Below are positions 10,586 through 19,479 of a stretch of 64,000 bases of DNA, piece after piece (position 1 is the first letter of the stretch; every line of letters starts with the position of its first letter). This DNA is from Rhodoferax ferrireducens T118 (GTDB taxonomy: Bacteria > Pseudomonadota > Gammaproteobacteria > Burkholderiales > Burkholderiaceae_C). Position numbers and translations under genes: made by a program. Where the stretch lies: the NCBI RefSeq assembly GCF_000013605.1, contig NC_007908.1, forward strand, positions 1,240,001 to 1,304,000. Direction: 5' to 3'. The notes beneath the pieces are model-generated. The model saw only the letters and a list, made by a program, of their open reading frames with translations. It was not told the DNA's origin and did not search any database.

Positions 10586-12192
10586 ACATGGAACCTGCGG
10601 AGGACCTGCAAAAGGTTTTCGACAAAGCGTTCGCGGGTATGCGCGAAGCGCGGGAGGCATTCGCGCCGAGTCTTGCGCCACGGGAAGTTGGCACGATCAC
10701 CAGCATCGCCACCGGGATTGCGAAGGTGTCCGGGCTCCCCGGCGTGGGTTTTGACGAGCTGGTGAAATTTCCCGGCGATTTGTTCGGTATCGCCTTCAAC
10801 GTGGACGAGGCTGAAATCGGCGTCGTGCTGCTCGGCGAGTATTGGCATCTGCACGCAGGCGATGAAGTCGATCGCACCGGCCGGGTCATGGACGTTGCAG
10901 TGGGCGACGGGTTGCTGGGACGGGTCATCGACCCGCTCGGTCGGCCACTCGATGGACGAGGACCGGTGGCCTCCAGCCATCGCTTGCCCATCGAACGCCC
11001 CGCTTCGCCCATCATGGACCGCGCTCCGGTCACCGTGCCGCTGCAAACCGGCCTAAAGGTCATTGATGCGCTTATTCCTGTCGGGCGTGGGCAGCGCGAG
11101 TTGATTCTGGGTGACCGGCAAACAGGCAAGACCGCCATTGCTATCGATACGATTCTTAACCAGCAGGGCCAGAATGTTTTGTGCGTATATTGTGCTATCG
11201 GTCAGCGCGCTTCGGCCGTAGCGAAGGTCGTTGCCACCTTGCGGGAGAAGGGCGCGATGGATTTCACCACCGTGGTGGTTACCGAGGGCAACGACCCACC
11301 AGGTCTCGCCTACATTGCCCCGTACGCTGCGACCAGCATTGCGGAGCATTTCATGGAAGCGGGTCGGGACGTCCTGATTGTGTACGACGACCTTACGCAG
11401 CACGCCCGCGCCTATCGCGAGCTTTCCCTCCTGCTGCGCCGCCCACCCGGACGCGAAGCCTTTCCCGGCGATATTTTCTATATCCATTCGCGCCTGCTGG
11501 AGCGCGCTACCCATCTGCGCCAGGAACGCGGTGGCGGCTCGCTCACGGCTCTGCCGATCATCGAGACCCAAGCCCAGAACATTTCCGCCTATATTCCGAC
11601 CAACCTGATTTCCATCACGGATGGCCAGATCTATCTCTCGCCATCGCTGTTCGAGTTGGGGGTATTGCCCGCGGTCGATGTCGGCAAATCAGTCTCGCGC
11701 GTTGGCGGCAAGGCGCAGCGCACAGCCTACCGGGCTGTGGCCGGCGACCTCAAGCTCGCTTACGCCCAGTTCGAGGAATTGGAAACTTTTGCCCGTTTTG
11801 GTGCTCGGCTGGATGAAAACACCACCAAAATTATTGAGCACGGACGGCGCATCCGGGCCTGTCTCAAGCAGCCTGAATCCGCGCCGGTGTCGGTGGCCGC
11901 ACAAATCGCCGTATTGCTGGCCTTGAGCGCAGAACTCTTCGACGGCGTGGAGCTGAACCAAATGACCGAGGCTGAACAGGCGGTGCGCGCTGCGGCGGCG
12001 GACATGCCGGCCGAGGTGCGCGCGCGCTTCGATTCCGCCGACAAATTGAGCGACGAAGATCGGGAAGCGATTATCCAGATCGCCCGCGTAGCGCTCGCAA
12101 GCTTTCAACCCGCGCCTGAACCAGAGACAGCGCCAAAGACCAAAACGGATATCAAACCCAAACCAAAGGCGGCCGGCGGGGAATCGTCATGA
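10582..12192 (+). CDS. atpA: N-ATPase F1 alpha subunit
   Basis: This non-catalytic alpha subunit (536 residues) has Walker A GDRQTGKT near 177-184 and the conserved segments [35 protein letters not shown] and [15 protein letters not shown]-terminal Pro/Lys-rich extension (after about 510) echoes those of the beta and b subunits. It overlaps atpF (ATGA) and atpG (ATGA), so translation is probably coupled across all three. Confidence 0.95.
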   Translation: MNMEPAEDLQKVFDKAFAGMREAREAFAPSLAPREVGTITSIATGIAKVSGLPGVGFDELVKFPGDLFGIAFNVDEAEIGVVLLGEYWHLHAGDEVDRTGRVMDVAVGDGLLGRVIDPLGRPLDGRGPVASSHRLPIERPASPIMDRAPVTVPLQTGLKVIDALIPVGRGQRELILGDRQTGKTAIAIDTILNQQGQNVLCVYCAIGQRASAVAKVVATLREKGAMDFTTVVVTEGNDPPGLAYIAPYAATSIAEHFMEAGRDVLIVYDDLTQHARAYRELSLLLRRPPGREAFPGDIFYIHSRLLERATHLRQERGGGSLTALPIIETQAQNISAYIPTNLISITDGQIYLSPSLFELGVLPAVDVGKSVSRVGGKAQRTAYRAVAGDLKLAYAQFEELETFARFGARLDENTTKIIEHGRRIRACLKQPESAPVSVAAQIAVLLALSAELFDGVELNQMTEAEQAVRAAAADMPAEVRARFDSADKLSDEDREAIIQIARVALASFQPAPEPETAPKTKTDIKPKPKAAGGESS

Positions 12193-13070
12193 GCGACACC
12201 ACGGCGAGCCTGCGCCGCAAGATCGGCAGTGCCGCAGACCTCCAATCGGTAGTGCGCACTATGAAGGCGATGGCCGCATCAAGCATCGGCCAGTACGAGA
12301 ACGCCGTGCGCTCTCTAGATGACTATTATCGGACGGTACAACTAGGTTTAGCGGCATGTTTTCGCCGGAATGAGCCTGCTGACGGGACCCCAGCGCACCA
12401 GAATGTAGTAGGAGCGATTGGCGCGGTCGTGTTCGGTTCCGACCAGGGCCTTGTTGGTCAGTTCAATGATGTGATGGTCGATTTTGTCGTCAAGACGTTG
12501 GGGAATTTGCCGGGTAAAAAGACAGTATGGACAGTCGGCGAACGCATTCAGTCGCGCCTCGCGGACTCCGGCTTACCTTTGGGGGAACGCTTCATCCTGC
12601 CGAATTCCATTGGCGCGATTACACCGTTGGTTGGGCAGATCGTGATCGAGATGGAAACCCGTCGCGAAAAGGGCGAGATCGCGCAGGTGTACCTGTTCCA
12701 TAACCGGCCCGAGTCCGGGTCGGTCTATACACCGGTGAGTCAACGGCTGCTGCCGCTGGACGCGGTTTGGCAGCGCGATCTGGCTACCATTAACTGGCCC
12801 ACCAAAAATATGCCTCAGGTGATGAATGACAAAGAAGCGACTCTGTTGGCGTTCGTTCGCGAATACATTTTTGTCTCGCTTTTCATGGCCTGCGCTGAAT
12901 CCCTAGCCAGTGAAAATGCCAGCCGCTTGGCTGCAATGCAACGTGCTGAAAAGAATATTGACGAACTGCTGGAGGACCTGAACCGCTCGTTTCACCGCCT
13001 ACGCCAAAGTGGTATCGACGAGGAGCTATTCGATGTCATTTCAGGCTTCGAAGCACTCACGACTTCTTAG
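12189..13070 (+). CDS. atpG: N-ATPase F1 gamma subunit
   Basis: Gamma, the central shaft (293 residues), has the N-terminal helix [30 protein letters not shown] and a well-kept C-terminal helix ([52 protein letters not shown]). It is the last gene of the N-ATPase operon. No terminator is obvious. A decayed ppk2 starts 20 bases later. Confidence 0.92.
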   Translation: MSDTTASLRRKIGSAADLQSVVRTMKAMAASSIGQYENAVRSLDDYYRTVQLGLAACFRRNEPADGTPAHQNVVGAIGAVVFGSDQGLVGQFNDVMVDFVVKTLGNLPGKKTVWTVGERIQSRLADSGLPLGERFILPNSIGAITPLVGQIVIEMETRREKGEIAQVYLFHNRPESGSVYTPVSQRLLPLDAVWQRDLATINWPTKNMPQVMNDKEATLLAFVREYIFVSLFMACAESLASENASRLAAMQRAEKNIDELLEDLNRSFHRLRQSGIDEELFDVISGFEALTTS

Positions 13071-13090
13071 TTAAGACTGAAAGGATTGCG

Positions 13091-13330
13091 ATGAAGATCA
13101 ATTCAAAGGATTTCCGTGTGCACGAAGGCGAACAGGTGGGGGAGTTAAGCGACCTGCAACAACTCCACTGTGCGACAGAGCGGAAACAGTCTCTATGCTC
13201 AGGTCGCAACTATGCGCAGTGGTCGGACGTCAAAGGCGTTGCCAGAGCGACGGCGAGGTTTCTGGACCCGCGAAGTCTGTGCATAGTTATGGCGGATGCG
13301 ATGGAGTCAACGCGCCAGGCATCAAGGTGA
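13091..13330 (+). pseudogene. ppk2: Decayed polyphosphate kinase 2
   Basis: The start MKINSKDFRVHEGEQV is a close match to the N-terminus of PPK2 (polyphosphate:nucleotide phosphotransferase). It is followed at once by LSDLQQLHCATERKQS, which in intact PPK2 (LSxLQQLHYA) lies about 35 residues further on, so an internal deletion has occurred. After this the frame no longer encodes the Walker-type PPK2 core. Short PPK2-like pieces (GVNAPGIKVIHL) appear around 13300-13335 in another frame. The gene is broken and cannot make an enzyme. Confidence 0.6.
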
Positions 13331-13770
13331 TCCATTTGCGGGGTCGCACGTTTGGCAATCCGATGCCCGGTGAATACCATGTTGCCGTAGCGCACACATC
13401 CGCCGACGGGAAAGTGTTGGCGACCTAGCAAGGCGACCTTCAGGTGCTTGAGGATGCGCCCGCAGCCCGGCTCGCGCCGACCAACTTTCACTTACCACCT
13501 GGCACGAATGCTGATTTTCAGCGAGTGCCCCCCGGACAGATCGTGCCGTACCCTTTGGGCTTGTTATTGTGGGGTACACATGGATCAGCGCTTGACGACG
13601 TAGGTATCGCGCAGTGCCCCGAAATCTGACGCGATTCCCCCGCTATACCGGCGGTCTGCTGGTGCGGGATATGAATCACGACAAACGACTCGACCCAGCG
13701 ACTGATGAGGTAGCGGGTGGCATTATTGCCAAGCGGCCGTCGGTAAGGGGTCATTCGTGGTGGCCCGAAA
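13331..13770. other. Degraded coding-like region before the IS66 element
   Basis: Short stretches of protein-like reading are scattered over different plus-strand frames and separated by stops, for example FGNPMPGEYHVAVAHTSADG near 13350-13410 and FPRYTGGLLVRDMNHDKRLDPATDEVAGG near 13630-13720. This looks like a decayed gene of unknown identity, joined to the ppk2 relic. No intact gene is present. Confidence 0.35.
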
Positions 13771-13795
13771 GTAAGCACGCAGCGAACCCATCTTG
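13771..13795. repeat. IS66 left inverted repeat
   Basis: About 25 bp, beginning GTAAGC. It is the inverted match of 17837-17861 and follows the target copy GCCCGAAA at 13763-13770. Confidence 0.9.
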
Positions 13796-13823
13796 ACCAC
13801 AGCGCAGTGGCTGTGTCTGGGAA

Positions 13824-15347
13824 TCAAGTGAATTGAATTTGCGGCTGCCAGCGATGCGGCAACAGTTCATGAATCTGACTTGCCCGCTGCGTAGGCAACC
13901 GGGTTAGAACATCCTTGAGGTAGGCAAACGGATCATGCCCATTGAGCCTGGCACTCTGGATCAGACTCATCACAGCTGCACCGCGCTTGCCCGCACGCAG
14001 TGAACCCGCAAACAGCCAGTTGTTCCTCCCGATGGCAATCGGACGGATCTGGTTTTCGATGTGGTTGTTGTCCACCGGCAGTTGACCGTCGGAGAGGAAG
14101 CGCGTCAGCGCAGACCAGCGCCGCAGGCTGTAATCCAACGCTTTGGCCGTGGCTGAACCATCCGTGATCTTCTGGCGGTTCAGGATCATCCACTGGTGCA
14201 AGGCATCCAGCAGTGGTTTTGATTTCTCCTGGCGTATTCGTCGTCGCTCATCGGGAAGCAGTTCTTTGACTTCGCGCTCAATGTCGTAAACCCTGGCGAT
14301 TTGCTCCAGCGCACTGTGCGCAATCTGGCTCTTGTTGCTGGCATGCAGGTCAAAGAACTTGCGCCGGGCATGGGCCAGACAACCGACTTCGGTCACACCC
14401 TGGGCCATCAGTTGCTTGTAACCACTGAAGTCGTCACAGACTAGGCTACCGCGCCAGTCACCCAGAAAGGTCTTGGCATTCTCCCCGGCACGTGATTCGC
14501 AGAAGTCATAGACCACCGCCCGGGTGTCCTCGAAGGCACCGGCGGCATAGGCCCACAGGTAAGAGCGGTGTGTTTTACCGGTGCCGGGCTTGAGCATCTG
14601 CACGGGTGTCTCATCGGCATGCACTACGTTGTGCTGGAGGATCTCAGCTTTGAGTGCATCGACCAGGGGTTGCAGCTGCACACCACAGCTGCCGACCCAG
14701 GCACCCAGTGTGGAGCGAGCAATGGCCAAACCGGCACGACCAAAGATGGCCTCCTGGCGATAAAGCGGCAGATGGTCAGCGAACTTGGCCACCAGCACCT
14801 GGGCCAGCAGACCAGTGGTGGGGATGCCCTTATCAATGACATGCGCCGCCACCGGAGTCTGGATCAGGGTTTGGCACTTGGCGCAAGCCCATTTGCCGCG
14901 CACATGGCGCTCGACACTGAAGACGCCGGGCTGGTAGTCCAGCTTCTCGGCGACATCTTCGCCGATGCGCTTCATTTGGCAGCCGCAAGCGCAGGTGGTG
15001 GAATCGGGTTCGTGGTGGATCTCCACGCGGGCAAGATTCGCTGGCAATGGCTGGCGTTTGGGTTGTTCCTTCATCCGGGGTGCAGGCGCATCCGTGGGCT
15101 TGAGTTGCTCGATCTCGTCGCTCACCGCCTGCAGATCCTCATCAAGGGTTTCTTCCAGCAGGCTTCTTTGCTCGGCGCTAAAGCGCTCACTCTGGGCGGC
15201 AAACTTCAGGCGTTTGAGATAAGCATTCTCATGCGTGAGCTTGTCGATGGTGGCTTGTTTGAAGGTCAGTGTCTTGAACAGGGACTGCACCACGTCGCGC
15301 AGTTCGTCTGCACTCATGTGGGTGAGTTGTTCGGGTGCGATCACCAT
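13824..15347 (-). CDS. tnpC: IS66 family transposase TnpC
   Basis: This 507-residue TnpC is the catalytic transposase of IS66-type elements. It has an N-terminal leucine-rich coiled coil (about 10-75), a zinc-binding motif (CACGCQ...CAKCQ, about 127-170) and a DDE core with candidate residues in HADETPVQ, VCDDFSGY and NNHIENQIRPIAIGRNNWLFAG. The C-terminus QIHELLPHRWQPQI is typical. The gene is complete. Its promoter-side neighbours tnpB and tnpA are now separated from it by the nested IS110 element, which may reduce its expression. Confidence 0.93.
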   Translation of the reverse strand: MVIAPEQLTHMSADELRDVVQSLFKTLTFKQATIDKLTHENAYLKRLKFAAQSERFSAEQRSLLEETLDEDLQAVSDEIEQLKPTDAPAPRMKEQPKRQPLPANLARVEIHHEPDSTTCACGCQMKRIGEDVAEKLDYQPGVFSVERHVRGKWACAKCQTLIQTPVAAHVIDKGIPTTGLLAQVLVAKFADHLPLYRQEAIFGRAGLAIARSTLGAWVGSCGVQLQPLVDALKAEILQHNVVHADETPVQMLKPGTGKTHRSYLWAYAAGAFEDTRAVVYDFCESRAGENAKTFLGDWRGSLVCDDFSGYKQLMAQGVTEVGCLAHARRKFFDLHASNKSQIAHSALEQIARVYDIEREVKELLPDERRRIRQEKSKPLLDALHQWMILNRQKITDGSATAKALDYSLRRWSALTRFLSDGQLPVDNNHIENQIRPIAIGRNNWLFAGSLRAGKRGAAVMSLIQSARLNGHDPFAYLKDVLTRLPTQRASQIHELLPHRWQPQIQFT

Positions 15348-15465
15348 GAAACATAGTGTGCTTTTGGTGAATAAAAAGCACCATTAGATGCTATGTGGGA
15401 CTACTCAATCGGGACTGATTGAGCTAAAAAAGAGGATTTCAACTTCGTTGCAAAGGAGAACTGAA

Positions 15466-16605
15466 ATGTCTACTCCCCTCCAGACAGTGGTACAGGTCCA
15501 GGATGCGGCGATCCAGGTCGAACTGTACATGAGCATCGAGCTAAGTGACAAGAAATGGCAGCTGACGTTGAGTGATGGCCGTCGTGGCCCCAGCCGGTAC
15601 AGTGTGGAGGCTGGTGACACGGGCGCAGTTGCACAGTGTATAGCCAAGGCCAAGGAGCGCTGCAAGCTCCAGCCACAGGCCAAAGTGCATTCCTGCTACG
15701 AAGCCGGACGCGACGGCTGGTGGCTGCACCGCTGGTTAGTTGAACAGGGCATCGACAACATCGTGATCGACTCTGCCAGTATCGAAGTGAACCGGCATGC
15801 CAGGCGCGCCAAGACTGATCGGCTCGATGGGGACAAATTGCTGACGATGCTGCTTCGCCACCGCACGGGTGAGCGTGTGTGGTCGGTGCTGCACGAGCCT
15901 TCGGCTGAAGATGAAGACGCACGGCGCACACACCGCGAGCTGGCACGGCTGGCGAAGGAGCGCACCGCGCACACCAACCGCATCAGCTCGCTGCTGGTGC
16001 TGCACAACGTGCGCCCCCGCATCATCATCGGCGGGCGTGACTGGGGGCGTTGGTGGGACAACCATTGCGAGCAGGTACCACCAGCCTTGCGCGCCGAGAT
16101 CGAGCGCGAGAGCGCACGCCTGGCGCTAGTCAAGCAGCAGGTCAAGGCGCTGGAGGTCGCGCGGCTGCAGGAATTAGCCGATGGCAAGCAACCGCTGGTG
16201 GCACAACTGATCCGACTGCGTGCTATCGGGCCCAAGGGTGCCTGGATCCTGGTCAAGGAACTGTTCGGCTGGCGGCGTTTCTCCAACCGGCGCGAACTGG
16301 CCGGTTGCCTGGGGTTGGCACCCACACCCTATGCCAGTGGCGACAGCCAGATCGAACAAGGCATCAGCAAAGCCGGCAACAAGCGAGCGCGCGCCTTGCT
16401 GGTGGAGTTGTCATGGAGCTGGCTGCGCCTGCAGCCAGCCAGCGACTTGAGCCAATGGTTTAACAAGCGCTTCGCGGCTGGGGGTAAACGCATGCGCCGC
16501 GTGGGCATCGTGGCGCTGGCGCGGCGTCTGGTTATCGCCCTTTGGCGCTACCTTGAGCACGGCGAGATTCCGAACGGGGCCGTGCTCAAGCCAACCACAG
16601 CCTGA
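15466..16605 (+). CDS. IS110 family transposase (DEDD recombinase)
   Basis: This 379-residue IS110-family recombinase starts at ATG 15466 behind an AAAGGAG site. The N-terminal RuvC-like DEDD domain includes HSCYEAGRDG and the VNRHARRAKTDRLDGDKL segment. The C-terminal Tnp domain contains LRAIGPKGAWILVKELFGWRRFSNRRELAGCLGLAPTPYASG with the downstream GISKAGNKRARALLVELSW, holding the family's catalytic serine region. It looks intact. Members recombine a circular element with a target chosen by an element-encoded bridge RNA. Confidence 0.92.
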   Translation: MSTPLQTVVQVQDAAIQVELYMSIELSDKKWQLTLSDGRRGPSRYSVEAGDTGAVAQCIAKAKERCKLQPQAKVHSCYEAGRDGWWLHRWLVEQGIDNIVIDSASIEVNRHARRAKTDRLDGDKLLTMLLRHRTGERVWSVLHEPSAEDEDARRTHRELARLAKERTAHTNRISSLLVLHNVRPRIIIGGRDWGRWWDNHCEQVPPALRAEIERESARLALVKQQVKALEVARLQELADGKQPLVAQLIRLRAIGPKGAWILVKELFGWRRFSNRRELAGCLGLAPTPYASGDSQIEQGISKAGNKRARALLVELSWSWLRLQPASDLSQWFNKRFAAGGKRMRRVGIVALARRLVIALWRYLEHGEIPNGAVLKPTTA

Positions 16606-16628
16606 CGCCAACCAGCCTGAATCTAAAC

Positions 16629-16641
16629 AAACGGCTTGACA
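16629..16641 (+). repeat. 13-bp direct repeat, copy 1
   Basis: AAACGGCTTGACA occurs here and again at 16965-16977, 336 bases apart. Copy 1 lies just after the transposase stop and copy 2 just before the estimated right end. This may reflect a duplicated 3' end or an internal insertion in the IS110 element. Confidence 0.6.
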
Positions 16642-16800
16642 TGGAACGCATCATGATCAAAGGTCGACGCGCCCGCGATAAACGCGGGTCACAACACCGT
16701 GACCGTCGCATTAGATGGGGCGCGCCGATAACTGGGGTTTGCCAGCGCACTTTGTGCGCATGCTGCATTGGGTGCCGGGTAAATACCCCCTGCACGGATA
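16640..16800 (+). ncRNA. Candidate bridge RNA of the IS110/IS1111-type element
   Basis: The roughly 385 bases between the transposase stop and the element's right edge are non-coding and hold a run of hairpins. These are CCCGCG/CGCGGG near 16673-16688, GGTCAC/GTGACC (16687-16692, 16699-16704), GCGCAC-TTT-GTGCGC (16745-16759) and a GTGC..GGGT/ACCC..GCAC arm just after. IS1111-group elements encode the bridge RNA downstream of the recombinase, so position and structure fit. The RNA boundaries are estimates and the guide loops were not aligned. Confidence 0.4.
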
Positions 16801-16964
16801 GAAGTTCGTCCGAGCACTGGCTTGAACGCTCATCACACCCCGACCTTGGATTAGCATGCATCGACCACTTCGAGCCACGCAAAAACGGTCATCAAGCAAG
16901 CCCCCCAATGGGCTCCATGATCAGGGGACCATGAATTTCAACTGAAGGATGCCGTCATCAAAAA

Positions 16965-16977
16965 CGGCTTGACAAAA
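16965..16977 (+). repeat. 13-bp direct repeat, copy 2
   Basis: The second copy of AAACGGCTTGACA, followed by AAAGAGTCCCCATAG, is probably at or near the right boundary of the IS110-type element. Confidence 0.6.
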
Positions 16978-17033
16978 GAGTCCCCATAGAAGTGCTTATC
17001 CGTATTGACTTCGTTGCTATGTATTTGGATGAT

Positions 17034-17369
17034 TCAGACCATGGTGATGATGCCTGCATCACCCAAGCGCTGCCAGGGCAGTCCCAGCACCAAAGCATCG
17101 AGTTGGGCGCGGTTCAGACTCAATTGTTGCGCTGCACTGCCCAATGGCCAGACAAATTTGCCTTGGTGCAGTCGCCGCGCTGCCAGCCAGATGCCAATGC
17201 CGTCATGCACCAGAACCTTCAAACGGTTTGCTCGCTTGTTGGCGAATAGGTAGGCCGTGTGCGGATGGGCAGAACCAAACACCGACACAACCTTGGCCAA
17301 GGCGGTGTCGGTGCCAGCTCGCATGTCCATGGGGGTGGTGGCCAGCCAGATGGCATCGATGCGGATCAC
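17034..17369 (-). CDS. tnpB: IS66 accessory protein TnpB
   Basis: This 111-residue IS66 Orf2-type protein shows the standard pattern: WLATTPMDMRAGTDTALAKV near the start, AYLFANKRANRLKVLVHDGIGIWLAARRLHQGKFVWP in the middle and LDALVLGLPWQRLG at the end. It is needed for IS66 transposition but its biochemical role is unclear. It lies eight bases after tnpA, and the IS110-type element begins directly after its stop. Confidence 0.92.
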   Translation of the reverse strand: MIRIDAIWLATTPMDMRAGTDTALAKVVSVFGSAHPHTAYLFANKRANRLKVLVHDGIGIWLAARRLHQGKFVWPLGSAAQQLSLNRAQLDALVLGLPWQRLGDAGIITMV

Positions 17370-17377
17370 TTGAAGGA

Positions 17378-17809
17378 CTACTTGAGAATGGCCCGGGTCC
17401 AGTGCACCAAGTCGGCAGCGGCACTGGCGGGCCAGGTGAGGATCATCGAGACTGCGCCTTTGCGAAGTTCTACCTTGATGTCGCAGGCAGTGGGCTCAAG
17501 CATGCTGGTGGGTAGCTTTAAAGGGATGAATGCGGGGACAGGTGTAGCGGGGACAGCGACACCCAACGGATCTGGCCCGATAAGTCGGTGGCGCCCGTCA
17601 CGCTCATGTTCCTTGAGCCAGCGGTGCAGCACGTTGGCGTTCATGCCGTGTTGCAGGGCTATTGCCGCAATGGACGCGCCCGGCTGCTGGCAGGCCACTA
17701 CCAATTCGGCCTTGAACTGGCGCGTGTAGGTGCGGTGGGTAGGCCGACTCGAATATCTCGCAAGGTCTGGTTCTTTGAGCATGGTGTACACGGTGGGTTG
17801 CGTGCACAC
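17378..17809 (-). CDS. tnpA: IS66 accessory protein TnpA
   Basis: This protein is up to 143 residues. It has a helix-turn-helix of the IS3/IS66 OrfA type (TRQFKAELVVACQQPGASIAAIALQHGMNANVLHRWLKEHE, about 28-70) and a variable C-terminal part. It probably binds the element ends. A start at 17782 (MLKEPDLARY) is also possible. It is the first gene of the IS66 operon, just inside the right inverted repeat. Confidence 0.88.
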   Translation of the reverse strand: MCTQPTVYTMLKEPDLARYSSRPTHRTYTRQFKAELVVACQQPGASIAAIALQHGMNANVLHRWLKEHERDGRHRLIGPDPLGVAVPATPVPAFIPLKLPTSMLEPTACDIKVELRKGAVSMILTWPASAAADLVHWTRAILK

Positions 17810-17836
17810 GATCTTGCAAGATGGGAGGGTTCAATT

Positions 17837-17861
17837 CAAGATGGGTTCACCGCGCGCTTAC
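17837..17861. repeat. IS66 right inverted repeat
   Basis: About 25 bp, ending GCGCTTAC at 17861. It is the inverted match of 13771-13795 and is followed by the second target copy GCCCGAAA (17862-17869). Confidence 0.9.
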
Positions 17862-18109
17862 GCCCGAAAGCGCGCAAGTTGTTGGCTTCAGGAGGAGGAC
17901 TTGTTGTGGACTTTTGGAGCCAGTGATGCAAACTCGCAAACGAGTGGGTTTGGAGTTTGGCCGGGCATATGCCGTGTGTGGTGCCAGAAGAATGACTTCG
18001 TGATCGATTTGATATCAATCTTCCGGCCCTTTCATACCGGGGGCCACGGACATGATAAGGGTTCACGTCCTGTCATGAGTCAACAAGGGGTGTTTAGCTG
18101 CCGACTACT

Positions 18110-18919
18110 TCAAGTTTTCCGCTTTGCGTAAAAGTCGCTGACCATCGTCATTGGCAAAATTGGATCTCGCGTTATTGATTCGTAGCGGGTTCGCAGGTCC
18201 ATTTCAGAGGATCCCCCCCCTCTAGCACCAAAACAAATATCTTCAAGTGCAAGCTGGTAATAGTCCATAGCCTCCTGCCACCCAAATCGCGGAGAAAAGA
18301 AGAGCTCTAGGGACTCGTCCAGATGAGACCTCAGTATTTCTGTCATTTCCAAATTCCCAGACATATCTGCTTGCCTATTCAGCAAAACCAGACCGGTCAA
18401 TCGGTCCAAAACGACAAGTTTTTGAAAGGAAGTTTTCAAACAGTGACTGAAGCAACTGTGTTCATCCGGTCTTTCACCGCTCATCGTTGTGATCGCTTGC
18501 TTCGCGTCATGCCATGTAATTCTCTCCAGTTGGTGCTTAGTAAGAAAGACTTGGACCATCTTGTTCGCTTGGGACAAGGTCGTTGGAAGTTCCTTAATGA
18601 CGCGCCAAAAATCCGCTTCATAGAGACGGATGGTTGACTCAAGCCCCGGGTGATTTGCCACGCGGGCGACGATGTCCGAGGGCTTTCTCCAATGGTTTCC
18701 ACGACTGGGAATTCTGTTCTTCTTCCGGATTTCCTCAAACAGCCTCGGCCGATCTGCGCTGCTTGGCGTTTCACCCAGAGAGAATCCGAAGCGCATGTCC
18801 AATTCATAATCTGACACGCCACTCAAGTCAGAGACGGACAAGTACCAAAGTTTGACTCGCAGAATATCGGACCAATGTTTCGTTGGGCGCCCTTTTTTTG
18901 ATGTTTTTTGCGGTGTCAT
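18110..18919 (-). CDS. Unknown 269-residue protein
   Basis: I do not recognise this protein. It begins MTPQKTSKKGRPTKHWSDILRVKLWYLSV, a basic head that could bind DNA, and continues as a mostly helical soluble protein with no clear catalytic motif. A glycine/serine patch (FGARGGGSSE) lies near residue 235. It is divergent from the small helix-turn-helix gene at 19044, so the two may share a control region at about 18920-19043. Its place beside the Tn7-like module suggests it belongs to that element or its regulation, but this is only context. Confidence 0.6.
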   Translation of the reverse strand: MTPQKTSKKGRPTKHWSDILRVKLWYLSVSDLSGVSDYELDMRFGFSLGETPSSADRPRLFEEIRKKNRIPSRGNHWRKPSDIVARVANHPGLESTIRLYEADFWRVIKELPTTLSQANKMVQVFLTKHQLERITWHDAKQAITTMSGERPDEHSCFSHCLKTSFQKLVVLDRLTGLVLLNRQADMSGNLEMTEILRSHLDESLELFFSPRFGWQEAMDYYQLALEDICFGARGGGSSEMDLRTRYESITRDPILPMTMVSDFYAKRKT

Positions 18920-19043
18920 TTCGTGGTGTGTTGAAAAGCCACATTATTCAACAACTAGCTTCGAACGTCTGGAGTTGAGAGGATGTGTGACCACATCGTA
19001 CATGCCCATATTGCGTCCAGCACTTTCAACGATTTCCCCTCGC

Positions 19044-19241
19044 ATGAACAATCCTCTTTCAACCCCGAACAGATTGAACCTTGACAAAGGGACGGACTTT
19101 CGCGCCCACGGCATCAATTTGGCGGCATGGGCAAGAGAAAAAGGCTTCAACCCGCAGCTTGTCTATTTGGTTGCAAGAGGCGAGCGCAAGTGCCTCCGGG
19201 GCCAAAGCCACATCATTGCCAAGGAGTTGGGCATGAAATAG
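19044..19241 (+). CDS. BcepMu gp16-like small DNA-binding protein
   Basis: This 65-residue protein contains NLAAWAREKGFNPQLVYLVARGERKCLRGQSHIIAKELGMK. It fits the pattern of the small phage-associated gp16-like helix-turn-helix family (WAxxxGFNPxLVYxVLxGxRKxxRGQSHxIAxxLG) known from Mu-like phages. Such proteins act as regulators. It sits about 240 bases before tnsA on the same strand, so control of the transposition genes is a reasonable guess. The start is the ATG that gives the family length; longer in-frame readings are non-conserved. Confidence 0.65.
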   Translation: MNNPLSTPNRLNLDKGTDFRAHGINLAAWAREKGFNPQLVYLVARGERKCLRGQSHIIAKELGMK

Positions 19242-19306
19242 CGCACAGCAACTAACTCACTCAAACATTGATCCCTCTGTCAGGCGTATCCGCGTCTGAA
19301 TAAACA

Positions 19307-19340
19307 AAGGGTTGATGGGCCTGCCAGTCCATCAACCCTT
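19307..19340 (+). terminator. Perfect 12-bp stem-loop between gp16-like gene and tnsA
   Basis: AAGGGTTGATGG and CCATCAACCCTT form a perfect 12-base-pair stem around a ten-base loop. No T run follows, so it may be a weak terminator, an RNA processing site or a protein-binding site. It separates the regulator gene from tnsA. Confidence 0.5.
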
Positions 19341-19479
19341 GAACCTACCGGGTAGTTACAAGTCGCTCATTCACAGCGCCACTTTAGCCCCCTTGATCTG
19401 GGGCGTCAACTCCCCGTTTGTATGTTTTTGTGCACATCCATTACGCACGGCATGAGCTTGCGCAAAAAAGGGGAAATCC

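Larger units (their letters stand above)
15360..16990 (+). mobile_element. IS110/IS1111-type element nested in the IS66
   Basis: An IS110-family transposase gene with a long 3' non-coding part interrupts the IS66 between tnpC and tnpB. The edges are estimates, since IS110 elements lack clear inverted repeats and duplications. The left edge lies between tnpC (15347) and the transposase start. The right edge lies shortly before tnpB (17034). It reads opposite to the host IS66 genes. Confidence 0.7.
13771..17861 (-). mobile_element. IS66-type element with 8-bp target duplication
   Basis: The left end starts GTAAGCACGCAGCGAACCCA at 13771. The right end, read inward from 17861, starts GTAAGCGCGCGGTGAACCCA. 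The repeats are about 25 bp with three mismatches. The bases just outside are GCCCGAAA on both sides (13763-13770 and 17862-17869), a perfect 8-bp duplication as expected for IS66. The element carries tnpA, tnpB and tnpC in order on the minus strand, all intact. An IS110-type element is nested between tnpC and tnpB and accounts for the large size of about 4.1 kb. Kept repeats and target duplication suggest recent insertion. Confidence 0.92.

Noticed and set aside
13091..13330. Intact small gene after atpG
   Set aside because: The N-terminus is clearly PPK2, but the sequence then jumps and loses the kinase core, so it is listed as a pseudogene.
14568..15356. Plus-strand frame of 262 codons opposite IS66 tnpC
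   Set aside because: It is a shadow of the intact transposase with no recognisable protein features.
18066..18090. TGTCATGAGTCAACAAGG at 18071 as left end of the Tn7-like element
   Set aside because: It starts with TGTCA, but the 5 bases before it (CGTCC) do not match the 5 bases after the right end (CCGAC), and no repeat series follows inward.
18339..18475. TTTTCAAACAGTGACTG and TTTCCAAATTCCCAGACA resemble the right-end transposon repeats
   Set aside because: They lie inside the gene at 18110-18919, in the same orientation as the right-end copies rather than inverted, and have no TGTCA terminus. They are probably chance matches, so no left end was claimed.
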